From the NCBI GenBank assembly GCA_900541915.1, contig UQLS01000009.1:5836-69835 (forward strand): a DNA stretch of 64,000 bases, written 5' to 3'. The translations under genes were made by a program, and so were the position numbers. The notes beneath the pieces were generated by a model. The model ran no database searches and was not told where the DNA came from. It saw nothing but the letters and a program-made list of their open reading frames with translations. The stretch's first letter is position 1; every line of letters starts with the position of its first letter. Below, one piece after another: positions 44,082-52,858 of the stretch. This DNA is from an uncultured Phascolarctobacterium sp. (GTDB taxonomy: Bacteria; Bacillota; Negativicutes; Acidaminococcales; Acidaminococcaceae).

Positions 44082-45260
44082 TTACAGACCAGCCTGTTCT
44101 TTTAAAGCTGCTGCCTTATCAGTATGTTCCCAAGGCAAATCTACATCAGTACGGCCAAAATGCCCGTAAGCTGCAGTTTGCTTGTAAATAGGACGCAGCA
44201 AATCAAGCTCTTTAATAATACCATTAGGACTCAGAGAGAAATTCTTTTTAACCAATTCAGCAATTTTCTCTTCATCAATTTTTGCTGTACCAAAGGTTTC
44301 TACCAGCACGGAAACAGGCTGCGCTACACCGATAGCATAAGCCAGCTGAATTTCGCACTTGTCAGCAAGTCCAGCAGCAACAATGTTTTTAGCAACATAA
44401 CGTGCTGCATAAGCTGCACTGCGGTCAACCTTAGAAGGATCTTTACCGGAGAAAGCACCACCGCCATGACGAGCCATACCACCATAGGTATCAACAATAA
44501 TTTTGCGGCCAGTTAAACCGGAGTCGCCTTGCGGTCCACCGATAACGAATCTGCCAGTCGGATTAATATAATATTTAGTAGCATCGTCCAGCATATCAGC
44601 AGGAACAACCGGTTTGATAACCTGTTCGATTATATCTTTTCTGATTTGTTCATTGGTAATTTCCGGTGCATGCTGAGAAGAAATTACTATGGTATCGATA
44701 CGTACAGGTTTGCCATCTTCATATTCAACAGTTACCTGAGTTTTTCCATCCGGACGCAGATACGGCAGTACACCGGTCTTACGTACTTCAGTAAGTCTCA
44801 AAGCCAGTTTATTAGCCAAATAAGCCGGCATCGGCATATAGCTTTCAGTTTCATTGGTAGCATAACCAAACATCATACCTTGGTCACCAGCACCAATCTC
44901 TTCCTCAGCAGCATTGCCTTCTTTTGCTTCAAGCGCTTTGTCTACACCCATAGCAATATCAGGAGACTGTTCATCAATAGATACCAAAACACCGCAGGTG
45001 TTGCCGTCAAAGCCGTATTTAGCACGGTCATAACCAATGTTGATAACGGTATCACGAGCAATCTTCGGAATATCTACATAGCATTGAGTAGAAATTTCAC
45101 CTACTACATGAATCTGACCGGTAGTTACCACAGTTTCACAAGCAACACGGCCTTTAGGATCTTTGCTTAAAATAGCGTCTAATACAGCATCAGAAATCTG
45201 GTCTGCTATTTTATCAGGATGTCCTTCAGTAACAGACTCGGAAGTAAATAATTTTCTCAT
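44082..45260 (-). CDS. metK: S-adenosylmethionine synthetase
   Basis: Makes S-adenosylmethionine from methionine and ATP. The 392-residue protein has TEGHPDKIADQISDAVLD, GAGDQGMMFGYA, the P-loop-like GGAFSGKDPSKVDRSAAY, and DLPWEHTDK near the C-terminus. It is alone between its own SAM-I riboswitch and terminator, so its product controls its own expression. Confidence 0.98.
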   Translation of the reverse strand: MRKLFTSESVTEGHPDKIADQISDAVLDAILSKDPKGRVACETVVTTGQIHVVGEISTQCYVDIPKIARDTVINIGYDRAKYGFDGNTCGVLVSIDEQSPDIAMGVDKALEAKEGNAAEEEIGAGDQGMMFGYATNETESYMPMPAYLANKLALRLTEVRKTGVLPYLRPDGKTQVTVEYEDGKPVRIDTIVISSQHAPEITNEQIRKDIIEQVIKPVVPADMLDDATKYYINPTGRFVIGGPQGDSGLTGRKIIVDTYGGMARHGGGAFSGKDPSKVDRSAAYAARYVAKNIVAAGLADKCEIQLAYAIGVAQPVSVLVETFGTAKIDEEKIAELVKKNFSLSPNGIIKELDLLRPIYKQTAAYGHFGRTDVDLPWEHTDKAAALKEQAGL

Positions 45261-45289
45261 AAAATAAGGCTCCTCTCGTTTTCTTTCAT

Positions 45290-45317
45290 AAAAAAGGCGT
45301 TCTCATACGAGAACGCC
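45290..45317 (-). terminator. SAM-riboswitch terminator before metK
   Basis: GGCGTTCTC/GAGAACGCC forms a 9-bp stem (45296-45317) with a 4-base loop, followed by U6 on the minus strand. Confidence 0.92.
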
Positions 45318-45335
45318 ACTACTACATATAGCATT

Positions 45336-45438
45336 CTCATCTTACGATTACTCGCAGGACTTAGCACCGTTTACAGCAGTTACTCTGCAATGGTTGCTGC
45401 GGTTTCACAGGGCCATTCCCTCCGCCGCTCTTGATGAG
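45336..45438 (-). promoter_or_regulatory. SAM-I (S-box) riboswitch
   Basis: The minus strand carries the S-box signature: CTCATCAAGAGCGG, GGAGGGAATGGCCCTGTGAA, CGCAGCAACC, and the closing P1 strand GATGAG. P1 pairs CTCATC (45433-45438) with GATGAG (45336-45341). The P1 3' strand overlaps GAGAATGC, which is complementary to GCGTTCTC of the terminator, so SAM binding should favour termination before metK. Confidence 0.96.
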
Positions 45439-45459
45439 TAGTATTTATTTTTCTTGCTT

Positions 45460-45488
45460 ATTATAATCTACATTATGCAAATTAGCAA
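45460..45488 (-). promoter_or_regulatory. Predicted promoter of metK
   Basis: TTGCTA (45483-45488) and TATAAT (45460-45465) on the minus strand, 17-base spacer, immediately upstream of the S-box leader. Confidence 0.7.
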
Positions 45489-45525
45489 TAGTTATATGTA
45501 AAATATTACAATTTAAACACAATTC

Positions 45526-46731
45526 TTATTTACTGTTTTTTAATTGCATAACAGTATCAAGCAGCTTTGCTGCTACCTCTGTTTTAGGCATCTGTTCCAA
45601 AGAACATACTTTGCCGTCAGGGAAAAGGAATTTTACGATGTTGGTGTCAGCATTAAAGCCTGCACCTGCTGCCGTTACATCATTAGCAACAATCATATCA
45701 AGATTCTTCTTAACAACCTTTTCTCTGGCATTCTCCAACAGATTTTGCGTTTCAGCAGCAAATCCTACCAAAATCTGATGTTTTTTACGGCTGCCCAATT
45801 CCTTAAGAATATCAGGATTCTTATCCATGACAACAGTGAGTGCATCATCTGTTTTCTTCTTAATTTTCTGGTCTGCCACATCATGCGGACGGTAATCAGC
45901 TACAGCAGCAGCCTTGATTACTATATCTACACTATCATAAGCTTTTAAGCAGGCATCCAGCATTTCAGCAGTTGTTTCTACCTTACATGCCTTTACATTA
46001 GGAGGCACAGCTAAAGCAGAAGGACCTGTAACAAGCAGTACATCCGCGCCACGCTCTGCAGCAGCCTGAGCTATAGCATAACCCATCTTACCGCTGGAAC
46101 GATTACCAACAAAACGCACCGGGTCAATAGGTTCTCTTGTACCAGCTGCAGTAACCAGCACTTTCAAACCGCGCATATCACCTTCACGTTTAGCAATAAA
46201 TTCTTTAATAAAGTCAACAATCTGCTGCGGTTCAGGCAGTCTTCCTGCTCCGGAAGTACCACATGCCAGCATTCCAACTGCCGGAGGCATTACAGTTATG
46301 CCTCTCTGCTGCAATTTAGCAATATTTTCCTGGGTAGCAGGATTTTCATACATACCAGTATTCATAGCCGGGCAGACAATTATCGGAGCCTGCGCAGCCA
46401 GCAATGTCGTAGACAATAAGTCATCAGCAATACCGCAGACCATCTTGGCAAGAATATTGGCCGTAGCAGGTGCCACAACAAAAACATCAGCCCAATTTGC
46501 TAACGCAATATGTTCGACATTAAACTCCTGATTGCTTTCCCACATGGATACGGCAACCTTATTACCGCTGATTTCCTTAAATGTAAGCGGAGTTACAAAT
46601 TCCTGTGCGTGTTCAGTCATTACTACACGCACTTCTGCACCCTGTTTGCGCAGACGACTTACAAGATCAACCGCCTTATAAACAGCAATACCACCGGTAA
46701 CACCTAAAACAATCTTCTTACCTTTCAGCAA
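45526..46731 (-). CDS. coaBC: Bifunctional phosphopantothenoylcysteine decarboxylase/synthetase
   Basis: Two steps of coenzyme A synthesis. In the 401 residues the N-terminal flavoprotein CoaC (about 1-185) has GGIAVYK, the NVEHIALANWAD His, and PAMNTGMY, with the CoaC substrate-flap Cys in GMLACGTSGAGRL; the C-terminal CoaB has VTAAGTREPIDPVRFVGNRSSGKMG and nucleotide-binding IVANDV. It lies 19 bases after rpoZ. Confidence 0.97.
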   Translation of the reverse strand: MLKGKKIVLGVTGGIAVYKAVDLVSRLRKQGAEVRVVMTEHAQEFVTPLTFKEISGNKVAVSMWESNQEFNVEHIALANWADVFVVAPATANILAKMVCGIADDLLSTTLLAAQAPIIVCPAMNTGMYENPATQENIAKLQQRGITVMPPAVGMLACGTSGAGRLPEPQQIVDFIKEFIAKREGDMRGLKVLVTAAGTREPIDPVRFVGNRSSGKMGYAIAQAAAERGADVLLVTGPSALAVPPNVKACKVETTAEMLDACLKAYDSVDIVIKAAAVADYRPHDVADQKIKKKTDDALTVVMDKNPDILKELGSRKKHQILVGFAAETQNLLENAREKVVKKNLDMIVANDVTAAGAGFNADTNIVKFLFPDGKVCSLEQMPKTEVAAKLLDTVMQLKNSK

Positions 46732-46750
46732 AATTGCTTCCTCCCGTTAA

Positions 46751-46945
46751 TTAAACGTTCTTAGTACGTTCGTAAGTAATTACGTCTTTGGAAATTTCTT
46801 TCAGTGCAGTGCTTACTTCTTTTTCAGCAGCATTTACACCCGGAACAGTAAGCTCACGAGCACGTTTTGCAGCCAAAATAACTAAAGTATATTTGCTGTC
46901 GACTTTTTCAGCCAAATAATCGATGGACGGATTAACCATAGACAT
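46751..46945 (-). CDS. rpoZ: DNA-directed RNA polymerase omega subunit
   Basis: A 64-residue subunit that helps fold and stabilise beta-prime. The core SKYTLVILAAKRARELT and the AEKEVSTALKEISKDVITY helix are those of the RpoZ family. It lies 7 bases after gmk and before coaBC, the standard Firmicutes arrangement. The start may be Met1 or Met3. Confidence 0.93.
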   Translation of the reverse strand: MSMVNPSIDYLAEKVDSKYTLVILAAKRARELTVPGVNAAEKEVSTALKEISKDVITYERTKNV

Positions 46946-46952
46946 GATTTAG

Positions 46953-47594
46953 TCACTCCTTCTCTGTATTCTTCTTACTTTTGCATATCTTATCAACAAT
47001 AAAATAAGTTCTGGCAACACGGTATCTTTCTGCATCCATGATTGTCAAAATTTTATTAGCAGCCTTTTCTACAATGTCATTGACAATAATATAATCGTAT
47101 TCAGCCGCATAGGTTAATTCACTGGCAGCAGAAGCCATTCTGCGTTTGATAACATCCTCGCTGTCGGTACCACGTTTATAAATTCTCGCAGACAATTCAT
47201 CTAAAGACGGCGGCACGATAAACACAAATACCCCCTCGGGGAAACGCTGCTTAATCTGCAATGCCCCCTGGATATCAATCTCCAGCAGTACATCCTTGCC
47301 TGCATTAAGCAAATCCATAACATACTGTCTGGGTGTACCATAATAATTGCCGTAAACTTCTGCATATTCCAGCAATTCGTCAGCAGCAATCATTTCTTTT
47401 ACCTGCTCAACAGTTTTAAAAAAATAATTAACACCGTCTACTTCGCCTACACGCGGCTGGCGGGTAGTTACTGATACAGAATAACCCAAGTCCGGCAGCT
47501 TTTCGCGCAGCAGCTGGCAAATAGTACCCTTGCCTGCTCCGGACGGGCCAGATACAACAAGCAGGACTCCCTGCGGTTTTACAGTTTTTTCCAT
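46953..47594 (-). CDS. gmk: Guanylate kinase
   Basis: Phosphorylates GMP to GDP. The 213-residue protein has the P-loop GPSGAGKGT at residues 15-23, the TTRQPRVGEVDGVNYFF GMP-binding segment, and VLLEIDIQGALQIK. It lies 12 bases after the remA-like gene and overlaps nothing. The yicC-remA-gmk-rpoZ-coaBC order is conserved in Firmicutes. Confidence 0.97.
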   Translation of the reverse strand: MEKTVKPQGVLLVVSGPSGAGKGTICQLLREKLPDLGYSVSVTTRQPRVGEVDGVNYFFKTVEQVKEMIAADELLEYAEVYGNYYGTPRQYVMDLLNAGKDVLLEIDIQGALQIKQRFPEGVFVFIVPPSLDELSARIYKRGTDSEDVIKRRMASAASELTYAAEYDYIIVNDIVEKAANKILTIMDAERYRVARTYFIVDKICKSKKNTEKE

Positions 47595-47606
47595 TTTCTT
47601 CCCTGC

Positions 47607-47867
47607 CTATTCTTCATCTTCATCGTCAGTTTGAATCAAACGATTAGCAACAGTTTCCGGCTGTACAGCAGAAAGTATAATATGACCACTGTCAGTCACA
47701 ACCACAGCACGAGTACGTCTGCCGTAAGTAGCATCAATCAGCATACCTTTGTCACGTGCTTCCTGAATGATACGTTTGATAGGAGCGGATTCCGGACTGA
47801 TAATGGAAATAATCCGGTTGGCCGCTACAATATTGCCGAAGCCGATATTTATAAGCTTAATGTCCAT
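47607..47867 (-). CDS. remA: RemA-like DUF370 regulatory protein
   Basis: An 86-residue protein matching RemA/DUF370: LINIGFGNIVAANRIISI and a DATYGRRTRAVVVTDSGHIILSAVQPETVANR segment whose central GRRTR is basic. In B. subtilis RemA is a DNA-binding activator of biofilm matrix genes. Matrix genes are not visible here, so the regulon is unknown. It lies between yicC and gmk, as in many Firmicutes. Confidence 0.88.
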   Translation of the reverse strand: MDIKLINIGFGNIVAANRIISIISPESAPIKRIIQEARDKGMLIDATYGRRTRAVVVTDSGHIILSAVQPETVANRLIQTDDEDEE

Positions 47868-47885
47868 TAAACCGCTGACCTCCTG

Positions 47886-48785
47886 CTATTCAATATTCTG
47901 AATCTGTTCTCTGATTTTTTCTATTTCAGCCTTAATTTCTACTACTATCTGCGCTAAGGTATAATCATTAGCCTTGGAAGCAATAGTATTGGCTTCACGA
48001 TTAAATTCCTGAATCAAAAAGTCAAGTTTACGTCCTACCGGCTGGTCTGACGCAATAATCTGTTTAAACTGTTTGATATGGCTCTTTAATCTTACTATTT
48101 CTTCGGTGATGCTGGCACGGTCAGCAAATACAGCAACTTCCTGCAAAATTCTTTCTGGTTCTACAGTAATATTATGCTCTGCCAGAAGGCCATTCAGTCT
48201 TTCAGTAAGCTTCGCCTGATATTCTGCAACAACCTGCGGAGAACGCTGTTCAATAAGCGCCAGTTTTTCAGCAATCAAGTCAGCACGATAAATAAAGTCA
48301 CCGTAAATGTTGCCACCTTCTACAGTACGCATCTTAACCAGATTATCCACTGCCATGGAAACAGCAGTTTCAACCTTCGGCCACACACTTTCTACATCAA
48401 AAAAGCCTTCCTTAACATTGATGACATCCTGACAGCGTGCCAGATACATTACCTCAGCAGCAGTATTGATACCGATATCATTTACGCCAATGGAAGCACC
48501 GATTTCCTGCAAAGCCTGATGATAGGCAGCAGCCAGCTTCTTATCCACCTTTAAAGTACAGTTTTCACTGCTGGTATAATCAGCATTTATATACACGTCA
48601 ATACGTCCACGATTTACCGTTTTCAGGATGGTCTTGCGGATTTTATCCTCCAGTGGATTCAAAAAGCGCGGCAACCTGATGGATACTTCGTTATAACGAT
48701 GGTTGACAGTTTTCATCTCTACCGTAATGGAAAAATCATTATCTTCATACTCACCGCGCCCAAAGCCGGTCATACTTTTCAGCAC
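47886..48785 (-). CDS. yicC: YicC family endoribonuclease
   Basis: A 299-residue protein of the YicC/YloC family, which degrades certain small RNAs in E. coli. The N-terminal MLKSMTGFGRGEYEDNDFSI and the C-terminal GRKLDFLIQEFNREANTIASKANDYTLAQIVVEIKAEIEKIREQIQNIE are hallmark segments (given here in part as recognition regions). It is first gene of the yicC-remA-gmk-rpoZ-coaBC run and is divergent from rqcH. Confidence 0.93.
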   Translation of the reverse strand: MLKSMTGFGRGEYEDNDFSITVEMKTVNHRYNEVSIRLPRFLNPLEDKIRKTILKTVNRGRIDVYINADYTSSENCTLKVDKKLAAAYHQALQEIGASIGVNDIGINTAAEVMYLARCQDVINVKEGFFDVESVWPKVETAVSMAVDNLVKMRTVEGGNIYGDFIYRADLIAEKLALIEQRSPQVVAEYQAKLTERLNGLLAEHNITVEPERILQEVAVFADRASITEEIVRLKSHIKQFKQIIASDQPVGRKLDFLIQEFNREANTIASKANDYTLAQIVVEIKAEIEKIREQIQNIE

Positions 48786-48860
48786 AGAACGCCTCCTAAC
48801 TCTTGCTTAAGGAAATTTTACTATACTAACAAAAATAAGCTTCACTTATCTTGAACATTT

Positions 48861-48889
48861 ATTATAGCATATTTTTCGGCTTTTTTCAG
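48861..48889 (-). promoter_or_regulatory. Predicted promoter of the yicC-coaBC run
   Basis: CTGAAA (48884-48889) and TATAAT (48861-48866, extended by TGC) on the minus strand, 17-base spacer. Confidence 0.6.
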
Positions 48890-48969
48890 CGTTTTTCCAA
48901 ATTTAACGCGAAAATTCTTCTCCGCTTATTAAAAATACGCCTAACTTATGCCCATATTTTCAGCAGCTT

Positions 48970-48978
48970 TGCTATAAT
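48970..48978 (+). promoter_or_regulatory. Extended -10 promoter of rqcH
   Basis: TGCTATAAT at 48970-48978 is an extended -10 element about 28 bases before the rqcH ATG; no good -35 is visible, which is usual for this promoter type. Confidence 0.55.
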
Positions 48979-49005
48979 ATAAACATCATAATAAAGGAGT
49001 TTGCC

Positions 49006-50748
49006 ATGAATTTAGAAGGTCTTACACTAAAACTACTTACAGATTATTTAAATAAAAATCTTTTAGGCAGTAAAATCTATAAAATCTCTATGCCTACACC
49101 ACATTCACTGCTGCTTTTGGTAAAACGTGAACGTTCTACAGCAGCAGTTTTGGCAGATCTTGGCGGCTGCGGCCCTGTCATCTATCTGCCCGATAAACTG
49201 CCGGAAAATCCTGATACACCGCCGGCTTTCTGCATGCTGCTGCGTAAGCATCTGGAGGAAGGGCGCATTAACATAATTACGCAAAGCGGACTGGACCGTG
49301 TTATTACTTTTGAAGTAGATATGTTAGGCGCCAGCAGCAAAATTATTACTAAAAAAATTGTCTTCGAGCTGACAGGCAAAAACAGCAATATCATTCTTGT
49401 ACAGGATAATATTATTTTGGATGCTTTAAGACATGTTAATGCTCAGCAAAGCAGTTATCGTACTATCTTGCCCGGCAAAGAATATGTTTCACCCCCGCCC
49501 CAGGAAGGACTTAATCTTCTTGAATCCGGCCCAGCAGCCATTGCTGAACAAATCACTGCGATTCCAGCGGCTAACATTCTCAAGGCCTTAATCAGCGGCA
49601 CTACCGGCATCGGCAAAAGTACTGCACTTGCCTTGCTGCAGACTGCAGATATCCTGCCCAATCAAGTAGCATTGGAAAATGCTGAAAAAAACAATCTTAC
49701 AAAACAAATAACTTTATTACAGCATAATATGCAGTACCAGGAAAAGGTTTATGCTGTTATCGGCAAAACCAATCAGGTCAAAACGCTCCTTGTGATGCCT
49801 CCCGTGCAGCCGGAAGCAGGAACTCATATCAAAGAATTTGCCTGCATTAATGATGCTGTAAATTTTGCTGCTGCTTTAAAGCCAATCCAGCTGCCGAAAC
49901 ATGAACAGCTGCAAAAAATAACGACAGCAGAAATTTCCCGCCAAAAGAAAAAACTGCTTGTACTGCAAAACGATTTGGACAAAGCACAAAATGCTGAAGA
50001 ACAAAAAATATATGCCGATACTCTCATGGCAAATATCTACCAGATAAAAAAAGGACAAGCTAAAGCCAGCCTGTATAATATCTACGACAACAGCCTCGTG
50101 GAAATAGCTCTTTCCCCAGAGTTGACTGCAGTTGAAAACGCCCAGGCTTATTATAAGCGCTACAACAAATATAAACGCGCACAAACAGAACTATGCCAGC
50201 AAATTATTGCTACAGAAGATTTACTGCAATATCTCGGCAGTATAGAAGCTTCATTGCTGACAGCAGTAACTAAGACTGAAATAGAAGAAATTTCTCAGGA
50301 GCTTACTGCAGCTGGCCTCATACGTGATAACAAAAAGAAAAATAAGCTGTCAGCAGCTAAACCACAGCCCTTACAGCTGCGTATTAGTGATGACAGCACT
50401 GTCTATATAGGTAAAAATAACCGCCAAAATGATTATGTTACTTTCACTATCGGCGGTCCCAATGATTTATGGTTCCATACCAAAGACATACCTGGCTCAC
50501 ATGTTATCTTAAAAACATCATTGCCGCAGCCTGCAGAGCAGGACATTGATATTGCTGTCCAGCTGGCTGCTTATTTCAGCAAAGCTCGCAGCAACAGCAA
50601 TATTCCTGTCGACTGCACGCAACGCCGTTTCGTTAAAAAACCCAGCGGCAGCAAACCCGGTTTTGTTATTTTTACCAATCAAAAAACTTATTTCACTACT
50701 CCAGATGAAACAAAAATCAACCAAATCCTGGAAAATAAAACTTTATAA
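49006..50748 (+). CDS. rqcH: NFACT family protein RqcH (Rqc2 homologue)
   Basis: Ribosome quality control factor that binds stalled 50S subunits and adds C-terminal alanine tails in B. subtilis. The 580 residues show the NFACT-N domain (MNLEGLTLKLLTDYL start, GLDRVITFEVD), a central coiled coil (about 300-350 and 380-440) and the NFACT-R domain (GKNNRQNDYVTF, NDLWFHTKDIPGSHVIL). AAGGAG precedes the ATG. Its stop codon abuts the stop of the convergent DUF218 gene, with no terminator between them. Confidence 0.93.
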   Translation: MNLEGLTLKLLTDYLNKNLLGSKIYKISMPTPHSLLLLVKRERSTAAVLADLGGCGPVIYLPDKLPENPDTPPAFCMLLRKHLEEGRINIITQSGLDRVITFEVDMLGASSKIITKKIVFELTGKNSNIILVQDNIILDALRHVNAQQSSYRTILPGKEYVSPPPQEGLNLLESGPAAIAEQITAIPAANILKALISGTTGIGKSTALALLQTADILPNQVALENAEKNNLTKQITLLQHNMQYQEKVYAVIGKTNQVKTLLVMPPVQPEAGTHIKEFACINDAVNFAAALKPIQLPKHEQLQKITTAEISRQKKKLLVLQNDLDKAQNAEEQKIYADTLMANIYQIKKGQAKASLYNIYDNSLVEIALSPELTAVENAQAYYKRYNKYKRAQTELCQQIIATEDLLQYLGSIEASLLTAVTKTEIEEISQELTAAGLIRDNKKKNKLSAAKPQPLQLRISDDSTVYIGKNNRQNDYVTFTIGGPNDLWFHTKDIPGSHVILKTSLPQPAEQDIDIAVQLAAYFSKARSNSNIPVDCTQRRFVKKPSGSKPGFVIFTNQKTYFTTPDETKINQILENKTL

Positions 50749-51501
50749 CAGCTTTTTAGCAAATATACCCAGATACTCGTGCAGAGCAAGATAACTTACG
50801 GTCAAAGCATCCTGCTGCGGTACAAAGCTGAAAATATTTACGTTAATGTACTCACTGCTTTGGTAATCGCAGGGATATGGCAGAAAAGTAAAATAGGAGT
50901 CTATATTTTGACTTTCAAAATTCAGCAGACTGCGCCGCATATGAAAAGCAGAGGTAACTAGAACGATTTTTTCAAAACCACGTTCACGGCATATAGCTAA
51001 GGCATTAGCAGCATTTTCTTCAGTATTTCTGGCTTGATTTTCTACCAGAATCATCTCTTTTGGCACATTCAAATTAAGTAATATATTTCTGCTGATACGT
51101 GCTTCATTGCCGGATTCTGCAAAAACTTGTCCGCCTGTTACGAGAAGTGGTATCTGCATTCTTTTCTGTAGCTGCGCTGCCGTAAGCAAACGATTGGCAG
51201 AAAAGCCACCTAACTCGCCTTCACTGCACAATACGCTACCTCTTGCAGATGCTCCTCCGCCTAATACTAAGATTACATCAGCCTGCTCTATTTGCGCCGT
51301 GTGAATATTTTCCAATGGCCGCATCAGCAAACCTGAAACTAAGTTAGTAGATAATAAATACAATACTGCTGTTATAACAGCAGCTAAATAACGTCCTCGC
51401 TGTTTATAATAAAATAAATACACCGATAAAAATACTAACAGCACTACAAAGATACCCGGAGGCAGCAATAAGGCAGCAATTATTTTCTGTACATAAAGCA
51501 T
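50743..51501 (-). CDS. YdcF/ElyC family (DUF218) envelope protein
   Basis: A 252-residue membrane protein. Two hydrophobic segments at the N-terminus (about 5-27 and 33-50) precede an extracytoplasmic DUF218 domain with DVILVLGGGA, LLVTGGQV and LVTSAFHMRRS. E. coli ElyC affects envelope polysaccharide and peptidoglycan; the activity is not settled. The ATG at 51501 has AAGGAGGT upstream; a longer start at 51555 would bury it. It overlaps the convergent rqcH end by 6 bases. Confidence 0.85.
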   Translation of the reverse strand: MLYVQKIIAALLLPPGIFVVLLVFLSVYLFYYKQRGRYLAAVITAVLYLLSTNLVSGLLMRPLENIHTAQIEQADVILVLGGGASARGSVLCSEGELGGFSANRLLTAAQLQKRMQIPLLVTGGQVFAESGNEARISRNILLNLNVPKEMILVENQARNTEENAANALAICRERGFEKIVLVTSAFHMRRSLLNFESQNIDSYFTFLPYPCDYQSSEYINVNIFSFVPQQDALTVSYLALHEYLGIFAKKLL

Positions 51502-51577
51502 AAAAGTTACCTCCTTCTTTACCCAGATATTAACGGCAATCTGTATTCCTGTCAATAAGTAAAAAATTCTGAAACAT

Positions 51578-51611
51578 AAAAAATCCGCCAGTATTTACTG
51601 GCGGATTTTTT
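51578..51611. terminator. Bidirectional terminator after the nitroreductase gene
   Basis: A 16-bp stem (51578-51593 with 51596-51611) with a 2-base loop and A/T flanks; it lies just past the nitroreductase stop and upstream of the DUF218 gene. Confidence 0.9.
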
Positions 51612-51617
51612 ATTCAC

Positions 51618-52427
51618 TTATTGAAATTCTACTTTTAAATGCTGACGTTCAGGCATTCTTTTAAATTTATACTTAGGATAACCTAACATCAAAGTACCAA
51701 CAATCTTATGCTTAGGCGGTACATTAACCAAATCAAGCAACGGCTGGTAACCGGCAATACCGCAGGATTGAATAAAACCTGCAATAGTAGTGCCAAGGCC
51801 AATAGTAGGAGCAAATAATTCAGCATAAGCCCAGCACTGTTCTGCATTACTTACACCTGTAACATTCAGTCTTCTTGCCAAAGCAAACACTAAGACCGGT
51901 GCATGACGGGCAATAATATCCTGTCCCCGCTCGCGATAAGCACGCAGTACTGTCATAAAATAGCGTTTATTTTCAGTACCGGCAGCAACTTCTTCATCCA
52001 TCCAATCAGCTACGGCATCAGCAATAGCTTTTATTTTTTCTTGATCTCTGATGACGATATAATACATACCCTGAGAATTACCGGCAGTAGGTGCATAACG
52101 GCAAATATCTAAAAGTCGGGTAATTTCTTCTTCGGTAGGTATTGCATCCTTAAAAGTACGCACACTTCTGCGCATACGCAAAAACTCATACGCAGTATCC
52201 GCAGCAAGTACAGGCATAGTAACAGGGCGCTGTTTTTCCAGTGGAGTATATTTATTATCCAAAGCGCCAACCGGACAAATTGCAACACAATGACCGCAGC
52301 TCATGCAGCCACGATCAAAATGACATTCCGGACCGTTCTCCCCCATTGTAAGGATGCAAGACGGACAGCTCTCTACACAAATACCGCACTTTAAACATTT
52401 TTCCTGATTAACCTGTAATAAATCCAC
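51618..52427 (-). CDS. Ferredoxin-nitroreductase fusion protein
   Basis: A 269-residue two-domain protein. The N-terminal ~60 residues carry a 2[4Fe-4S] ferredoxin with CLKCGICVESCPSC and CMSCGHCVAICPVGAL; the rest is an FMN nitroreductase fold (MRRSVRTFKDAIPTEEEI, RYAPTAGNSQGMYYIVI, LGTTIAGFIQS). Such fusions are common in anaerobes and probably pass electrons from the clusters to FMN; the acceptor is unknown. It follows a small unknown gene by 10 bases and shares its palindrome-bearing promoter. Confidence 0.9.
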   Translation of the reverse strand: MDLLQVNQEKCLKCGICVESCPSCILTMGENGPECHFDRGCMSCGHCVAICPVGALDNKYTPLEKQRPVTMPVLAADTAYEFLRMRRSVRTFKDAIPTEEEITRLLDICRYAPTAGNSQGMYYIVIRDQEKIKAIADAVADWMDEEVAAGTENKRYFMTVLRAYRERGQDIIARHAPVLVFALARRLNVTGVSNAEQCWAYAELFAPTIGLGTTIAGFIQSCGIAGYQPLLDLVNVPPKHKIVGTLMLGYPKYKFKRMPERQHLKVEFQ

Positions 52428-52437
52428 TTAAAACACC

Positions 52438-52830
52438 TCAGTCTTCAAAACAAATAAATTCCAGCCCGCTGAAATCCGTCATATAACGGGCATCCTTATA
52501 GGCCTTGGAAATAAGCTCCTTATCTCCTTTTTCCACACCTTCTGCATTAGCTAATCCCAAATAAGCACATGCTGATTGGGCATTAAAATTTTTAGCCTGT
52601 TCCAAAAGAGCAGTTTTATCAGCATCGCTGATTTTGCCTTTGTTCGGATATATATCTGTAGAAGCTATAATAAATGTCAGCTGTTCTCCGCTTTTCGCAA
52701 CAACATGCGGCAGGCTTCTTTTATCCGGCTGGGCAAAATCAATCTCATATCCCTTATTTTCCAGATATTGAATCAGTACCTGCAGTCCGAATTCATGAAT
52801 TTCTTGTTCACTCATTAACTCTCTGCTCAT
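52438..52830 (-). CDS. Hypothetical protein upstream of the nitroreductase
   Basis: I do not recognise this 130-residue acidic protein. It has an N-terminal helix (EQEIHEFGLQVLIQYLENKGYEID), two strands (HVVAKSG, QLTFIIASTDIYP), another helix and a C-terminal tail. There is no signal or membrane segment. The helix-strand pattern is loosely like a restriction-endonuclease-type fold without its catalytic residues, but that is only a guess. GGGAG precedes the ATG, and it is first gene of the two-gene unit with the nitroreductase. Confidence 0.6.
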   Translation of the reverse strand: MSRELMSEQEIHEFGLQVLIQYLENKGYEIDFAQPDKRSLPHVVAKSGEQLTFIIASTDIYPNKGKISDADKTALLEQAKNFNAQSACAYLGLANAEGVEKGDKELISKAYKDARYMTDFSGLEFICFED

Positions 52831-52858
52831 TATTACACTCCCATTACTTCATAATATT

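Noticed and set aside
44529..45170. A 213-codon open frame on the plus strand opposite metK, and a similar 214-codon frame opposite fabK (55-699)
   Set aside because: They are antisense to clear, full-length conserved enzymes, have low-complexity Ser/Phe/Asn/Ile-rich translations and no ribosome sites; they arise from the codon use of the real genes.
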